Origin: Salinisphaera sp. UBA6602
Lineage (GTDB): Bacteria > Pseudomonadota > Gammaproteobacteria > Nevskiales > Salinisphaeraceae
Direction of reading: 5' to 3'
Assembly (NCBI GenBank): GCA_002433465.1
Contig: DJIE01000146.1
Coordinates: forward strand, 23,103 to 32,214
Length of the DNA stretch: 9,112 bases
Shown: positions 5,638-9,112 of the stretch, piece by piece
Numbering within the stretch: the first letter of the stretch is position 1
Layout of the letters: every line of letters starts with the position of its first letter
Notes under the pieces: generated by a model
Databases searched by the model: none
The model's input: the letters and a program-made list of their open reading frames with translations, nothing else
Told to the model about the DNA's origin: nothing
Made by a program: the position numbers and the translations under genes

Positions 5638-6252
5638 TTAATGACGGTCGGCGCCGATATCGAGCAGGGATACGAACAGCGAAATCACGATCAGGCTGAA
5701 CAGGAAACTGAACGCGCTCTGGGCCATTACGAGCATCCATGTATCCAGATCCAGTGGCCGGTAGGCACCGCTCATCGAGAAATGGACGGATAGCGACTGG
5801 ACCAGCGCATGACCGCCCTCGAGCATGCCGGATTGTCCATGCGACGTTTCAAAGCGGCCCATCTTGGTATACACGAAAGCCATCAGAAAGGCCGCCGTCG
5901 CATAGTTTTCCAGCGCCAGCACGATGGTCCGACCGGTGGCGGCCACGATACGGCCGGGCGTGATCTTGCAGCGCCCGAAAAGGATGACGCCGATTTCCTT
6001 GTTGAGTATGCCGGCCACGCGCAGCAACGCCGGCACGGCGAGCCATGCCGCCAGCTGTTCATGCTGCCACCACAGCAGTACCGCCAATATCAGCCAGCCG
6101 ACGATATAGGCCTCCGAGGCCACATAGCGAGCCCGTCGCCAGCCTGCGCCCTGCGCGCGCTCCAGGCGCGCCATACCCGCATCCAGCCAGGCATAGGGCG
6201 ACAGCCGGTAGAGGGCGACCACCAGCCACTCGATCAGACGAGTACTGTTCAT
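5638..6252 (-). CDS. Polytopic membrane protein, ion-channel-like pore fold without a K+ filter
   Basis: The start is ATG 6252, overlapping the TGA stop of the upstream MBL gene as ATGA. No ribosome site precedes it, which points to coupled translation. The protein is 204 residues. Hydrophobic segments: about 45-62, 68-91, 106-128 and 172-197, with an amphipathic N-terminus. Between the last two lies a region (148-166) ending HFSMSGAYRP, followed at once by a long hydrophobic helix. That arrangement of helix, short re-entrant stretch, loop with Pro, then inner helix resembles Ion_trans_2 channels such as the protein at 875-1315. However, the T-x-G-Y/F-G-D filter is absent (GFGD aligns with MSGA). 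I recognise no named family, so the channel relationship is an inference from topology and spacing. A non-selective pore, a regulatory subunit or an unrelated membrane protein are all possible. Confidence 0.7.
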   Translation of the reverse strand: MNSTRLIEWLVVALYRLSPYAWLDAGMARLERAQGAGWRRARYVASEAYIVGWLILAVLLWWQHEQLAAWLAVPALLRVAGILNKEIGVILFGRCKITPGRIVAATGRTIVLALENYATAAFLMAFVYTKMGRFETSHGQSGMLEGGHALVQSLSVHFSMSGAYRPLDLDTWMLVMAQSAFSFLFSLIVISLFVSLLDIGADRH

Positions 6253-6995
6253 GCGGCGCCCGAGCCCAGCGCGACCGCGTCGCCCGGATAGATCGGCGTC
6301 ATGCTCGCCGGCGCCTGATCGGCGCGCCCGTAGCCGGTAATCCATACCCGATGTGTTGGCCGGCCCGCGATATACGCCGCGACCGTGTCGAAATCGGCGT
6401 GCTCGTTGTTGCCGGTGGCACGGGCATCGAGTATTACGTTGGGCGCGGCGAACAGCCGGTCGTAGTAGTCGCTATCGACCGCCGAGTCGCCGCCGTAGCC
6501 CAGAATCGGCTCGCCGTCGAGGCTGGCAACGAAACCGAAGCAGGGTTCGCTGTGACGCGCGCGCAGCAAACACAGCGACAACCGTGGGGTTAACGGCCAC
6601 GCCTGCCCCGCTGGCGTATCGACCCAGTCGCAGAACGCAGCCAGCGGCTCGCCCGTACTTTCCAGTTCGTGCAGGCGGTGTGCTTTAAGGCGTACCCCGA
6701 CCGCCGGCTCGGCGACAACGCGCAGGCGGCGCCCAGCCGCCGCTTCGGCGGCGAGTACCACCGGCAATTCACCCGCGTGATCGCTGTGGTTGTGGGTGAC
6801 CAGAATCGTGTCGGGAATCGCGCCCAGCCATCGCTTGCAGGCCTGCACCACGCCAAAGCCGATATCCACCAGCAGCACGTCATGGCCGTTCATTCTCAGG
6901 GTGATGGCACTGCTGGGCTCGCCGTCGTAAACGGCGGTCGCGCCGCGCCCCGTGCCAAGGCACAGGAACGACAGGCCGGCATCTTTGCTGGACAT
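6249..6995 (-). CDS. MBL-fold metallo-hydrolase with one metal ligand missing
   Basis: Start chosen at ATG 6995 (248 residues), with GAG about 8 bases upstream; an in-frame GTG at 7001 is too close to it. The sequence FLCLGTGRG (10-18), LLVDIGFG (41-48) and THNHSDHAGELP (67-78) define an RNase Z/PhnP-like metallo-beta-lactamase fold: His68, His70, Asp72 and His73 bind the metals, with His148 and the bridging Asp170 (YGGDSA) following. EHADF (198-202) is placed like the catalytic His of that group. The last strand normally ends in a Thr-His pair that supplies the final metal ligand; here it reads VWITGYG, with Gly221. The enzyme may hydrolyse a phosphodiester or similar substrate in the cytosol, or may hold one metal only. 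It overlaps the membrane protein gene downstream by 4 bases. A TATCAT box (minus, 7032-7027) could be its own -10. Confidence 0.88.
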   Translation of the reverse strand: MSSKDAGLSFLCLGTGRGATAVYDGEPSSAITLRMNGHDVLLVDIGFGVVQACKRWLGAIPDTILVTHNHSDHAGELPVVLAAEAAAGRRLRVVAEPAVGVRLKAHRLHELESTGEPLAAFCDWVDTPAGQAWPLTPRLSLCLLRARHSEPCFGFVASLDGEPILGYGGDSAVDSDYYDRLFAAPNVILDARATGNNEHADFDTVAAYIAGRPTHRVWITGYGRADQAPASMTPIYPGDAVALGSGAA

Positions 6996-7097
6996 GATCA
7001 CTACTCGGCAACGCAGTCAGCCGCGCATGATAGCGAACACGTGCCCCGCGCAGGTTGCCGGCGTGCGCGGCGAGCGGGCAACGGTCGCCGCATGCAG

Positions 7098-8126
7098 TCA
7101 GCTCGCTTCGATCAACGCCTCGACGATCGTGGCCTGGCGGGCGAAATAGCGTCCGTTCGACGGCGGCGTCGGGTCGGAGGTCATCACCACCGTCATGTCG
7201 CGCTCTGGCACCACGAACAGAACCTGTCCGCCATACCCGCGCCCGTAGTGGGCCGTCACGCCTGCGAGCCTGGTGGTGAACCAGCCGTAGCCGTAGGCAT
7301 CCCCGGTATAGACCGAACGGGTTCGCCCGCGCCAGCTGGCTTCGATCCAGTCGGCCGGAATGATCTGTCGATCATCGATCCTGCCACCACGACGGATCAT
7401 TTCGCCGAAGGCCAGCAGCGCGCGCGGCGTCATGCCCATTTCGTTGCCGCCGAAATAGATGCCCTGGGGATCGCGCGTCCAGGGCGGAATATCGATACCC
7501 AGCGGCTCCCCGAGCCAGTCGCGCATGAGTGCCAACGTACTGCGCCCGCTCGCCCGGGTAAGAATCGCCGACAGAACGTGGCTGTTGCCGGTCGAATAGA
7601 GCATGCGCGTGCCGGGTTCGGCCACGATCGGGCGCTGCAGCGCGTTGGCCACCCAGTCGCGACTGGCGACCCAGCTGCCGTAGTTCGCGCCCGAGGTGCG
7701 CTCCAGCCCGGACTGCATCGACAGCAGTTGGCCAACGGTGATCGTCGCCACCCGGGCATCCACGTTCTGCGGCATGCGCGGCCCCAGCAGGTCGCCGATC
7801 GGCTGGTTTACACCGTCGATCACGCCACGGTCGATGGCCGCGCCGACCAGGGTGGCGATAAGCGTCTTCGACAGCGACTTGATATTCGCCTTGGCATCCA
7901 CCGAATGGCCGCGGTAACCCTGTGCGAGCACCGTCTCGCCATCGATAGCTACCAGAAAACTGTGGGTTCGTGGCAGCTGTCCGGCCCGTTCGGCGATCGA
8001 CTCAAGCGCTGGCGTATCGATCGCGGCATTCGCGATGCCCGTGTACAGGATCAGAGCGCAAACAGCGCCGGCGCGCTTGAGCCCCGGCACGGCCCGTTGC
8101 CCGTTTGTGTAGATGAATTTCAGCAT
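7098..8126 (-). CDS. Exported serine hydrolase, beta-lactamase/class C (NylB-like) family
   Basis: The start at ATG 8126 is chosen because it gives a signal peptide: MLKFIYTNGQRAVPGLKRAG, then hydrophobic AVCALILYTGIANA with a likely cut after Ala34. The frame continues upstream to 8234, and ATG 8162 is an alternative. The spacing of the AAGG before 8126 is short, so the start is uncertain. The protein is 342 residues. Motifs: nucleophile SLSK (Ser84, Lys87), YSTGN (Tyr177), LLSMQSGL (135-141) and HYGRGYGGQ (293-301), the HxG version of the KTG box. This set fits the penicillin-recognising-enzyme superfamily, close to esterases and 6-aminohexanoate-dimer hydrolase types rather than to true beta-lactamases. 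It probably acts in the periplasm on an ester or amide. It is transcribed toward the MBL gene 102 bases away, with no strong terminator between them. Confidence 0.85.
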   Translation of the reverse strand: MLKFIYTNGQRAVPGLKRAGAVCALILYTGIANAAIDTPALESIAERAGQLPRTHSFLVAIDGETVLAQGYRGHSVDAKANIKSLSKTLIATLVGAAIDRGVIDGVNQPIGDLLGPRMPQNVDARVATITVGQLLSMQSGLERTSGANYGSWVASRDWVANALQRPIVAEPGTRMLYSTGNSHVLSAILTRASGRSTLALMRDWLGEPLGIDIPPWTRDPQGIYFGGNEMGMTPRALLAFGEMIRRGGRIDDRQIIPADWIEASWRGRTRSVYTGDAYGYGWFTTRLAGVTAHYGRGYGGQVLFVVPERDMTVVMTSDPTPPSNGRYFARQATIVEALIEAS

Positions 8127-8195
8127 GGCCTTATCGTAATCGCTTCTCGGCCGCACAGGCTGCATCGTCCACGCCCCGGCGCGCGTTTTGTTCAG

Positions 8196-8204
8196 TGCTA
8201 TGGT
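8196..8204 (+). promoter_or_regulatory. Candidate extended -10 promoter for the SRPBCC gene
   Basis: TGC followed by TATGGT makes an extended -10 element without a recognisable -35 box. Transcription would begin near 8211, about 74 bases before the start at 8285. It lies in the divergent gap between the serine hydrolase and SRPBCC genes; I found no convincing promoter for the opposite direction. Confidence 0.3.
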
Positions 8205-8284
8205 GCGTACAACCGCCGAGGCGTATCGCCGCATACGCGCATGCGGCGCGACGATCGACGCCCTCAGTGATTCAGGAGCTTGCC

Positions 8285-8719
8285 ATGGAACGTGTATTCA
8301 TCAGCCGTGTGATCCGGGCCGACGCCGACGTGGTGTGGACCCTGCTGCGCGACTTCAACGGCATGCCGGACTGGCATCCGGCGATCATCGACAGCGAGAT
8401 CGAGCACGGACGCGAAGGCGATGCCGTGGGCTGTGTGCGCAGCTTTCACCTCGCCGACGGCGGTCATATCCGCGAGCGGCTCACCGCTCTATCGGATGCC
8501 GACCGGCATATGCGCTACGCGATTCTCGAATCGCCCATGCCGGTGAGCGGCTACGATGCGACCATCGACGTGATCCCGATCACCGAAGAGGCCGCCAGCC
8601 TCGTGGTCTGGAAGGCCGAGTTCGAAGTGGCGGCCGAAGACGCCGCTGCCACAATCGATACCGTGGCCGACGGCGTATTCCGTACCGGCCTGGACGCGGT
8701 GGCGAAACGCCTGGAGTGA
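8285..8719 (+). CDS. SRPBCC-fold (START/Bet v1-like, polyketide cyclase/MxaD-type) protein
   Basis: The start at ATG 8285 has AGGAGC 6 bases upstream; the longer in-frame start at 8195 has no ribosome site. The protein is 144 residues with no signal peptide. It opens with the family pattern: beta strand VFISRVIRADADVVWTLLRDF (residues 4-24), then NGMPDWHPAI, the helix-turn that closes the hydrophobic cavity. A strand carrying GCVRSFHL (49-56), the ERL strand, MRYAILESPMP (76-86) and a final long helix (about 123-143) complete the fold. SRPBCC proteins bind hydrophobic ligands or act as cyclases or hydrolases; the ligand cannot be read from the sequence. It is convergent with a PQQ dehydrogenase, and MxaD proteins of this fold belong to methanol dehydrogenase clusters. 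The lack of a signal peptide argues against a direct periplasmic role here. Confidence 0.85.
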   Translation: MERVFISRVIRADADVVWTLLRDFNGMPDWHPAIIDSEIEHGREGDAVGCVRSFHLADGGHIRERLTALSDADRHMRYAILESPMPVSGYDATIDVIPITEEAASLVVWKAEFEVAAEDAAATIDTVADGVFRTGLDAVAKRLE

Positions 8720-8844
8720 GAACGCTCGACCCGTGACCGCCAGCCCGGCAGACGTACGGGCCGGTTCCTGCAATATGGGCTTTCACGCGTCGAATCGACT
8801 ACGCCGCGCCCGGCCTTCGATTGCGCCTGGCCCACCCCGGCCGG

Positions 8845-9112
8845 CTAGTCCTGCGGCAGCGCGTAGACGACCACCTGGTCGCCGACCTGATCCTTGAGGA
8901 TCGTATTGCCACCGGCAACGAAGGCCACGTACTGACGGCCCTGGTATTCATAGACCGACGGATTGGCCACCGCCGGCGCCTGGGCCTGATCGGACCAGAG
9001 CTGCTCGCCGGTGGCCAGCGAGAAGGCACGCAGCTTGGCGTCCATCGATGCACCGATGAACACCACGCCCCCGGCGGTGACCGCCGGGCCGCCGATGGTG
9101 GGCGAGCCCCCC
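8845..9112 (-). CDS. C-terminal end of a membrane-bound-type PQQ-dependent dehydrogenase
   Basis: The frame enters from the right edge of the window and ends at TAG 8845-8847; 88 residues are visible. They read GGSPTIGGPAVTAGGVVFIG, ASMDAKLRAFSLATGEQLW, and VYEYQGRQYVAFVAGGN, ending VGDQVVVYALPQD. This is the last blade of the eight-bladed quinoprotein propeller of the glucose/quinate/shikimate dehydrogenase family (GG-x-V-x-AGG-V-x-FIG, LRAF-x-x-x-TGE-LW, AGG, YALP). These enzymes oxidise sugars or alcohols in the periplasm and pass electrons to ubiquinone. Substrate type and any N-terminal membrane helices lie outside the window. The strand before the tyrosine reads NPSVYEY, where this group usually has TPMTY, a small deviation. 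It converges with the SRPBCC gene across 125 bases that hold no clear terminator. Confidence 0.88.
   Translation of the reverse strand, partial: GGSPTIGGPAVTAGGVVFIGASMDAKLRAFSLATGEQLWSDQAQAPAVANPSVYEYQGRQYVAFVAGGNTILKDQVGDQVVVYALPQD

Noticed and set aside
7054..7082. GTTGCC/GGCAAC inverted repeat between the serine hydrolase and MBL genes
   Set aside because: 6-bp stem, 17-base loop and no U-tract; chance pairing is likely in this GC-rich gap.
6669..8270. 533-codon open frame on the plus strand
   Set aside because: It spans antisense to the MBL and serine hydrolase genes and the gap between them. Its translation is rich in Arg, His, Gly and Ala with no motifs, typical of a shadow frame.
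8743..8761. GCCCG/CGGGC hairpin between the convergent SRPBCC and PQQ dehydrogenase genes
   Set aside because: Only 5 bp with a 9-base loop and no U-tract; too weak to call a terminator.

Overview
The window comes from a GC-rich bacterial chromosome with tightly packed genes, short gaps and strong G/C bias at third codon positions. The protein set suggests a free-living gammaproteobacterium: a lipobox lipoprotein, a YcbX-like MOSC protein, an AraC regulator with the AraC_N domain, a YneI-like aldehyde dehydrogenase and a membrane-type PQQ dehydrogenase. A Salinisphaera-like organism would fit, but that is a guess from memory. There is no rRNA, tRNA, transposase, phage gene or CRISPR array.

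Layout. (1) 1-725, minus: N-terminal 241 codons of a DUF2235 alpha/beta hydrolase, cut by the window edge. (2) 875-1678, plus: a small K+-channel-like protein, then a possible 26-codon leader ORF whose end overlaps the start of a small lipoprotein; a perfect GC hairpin follows. (3) 1778-3718: a MOSC protein (minus) and an AraC-family regulator (plus), divergent around a 153-base gap that holds a sigma70-like promoter and an inverted repeat. (4) 3719-4153: a 435-base gap crowded with hairpins and REP-like repeats, ending in a strong terminator. (5) 4154-8126, all minus: aldehyde dehydrogenase, a polytopic membrane protein with a pore-domain look but no K+ filter, an MBL-fold hydrolase overlapping it by ATGA, and an exported serine beta-lactamase-like hydrolase. 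(6) 8285-8719, plus: an SRPBCC protein, convergent with (7) 8845-9112, minus: the C-terminal end of a PQQ-dependent dehydrogenase.

How they may work together. Only two local relationships are well supported by layout. The MBL hydrolase and the membrane protein are probably translationally coupled. The AraC regulator is placed to control the divergent MOSC gene. The aldehyde dehydrogenase and the PQQ dehydrogenase could both serve alcohol/aldehyde or sugar oxidation, but they are not in one operon. No complete new system is demonstrable. The best leads are the MBL/degenerate-channel pair (the MBL protein also lacks one expected metal ligand), the overlapping leader ORF before the lipoprotein, and the repeat-dense gap at 3719-4118.
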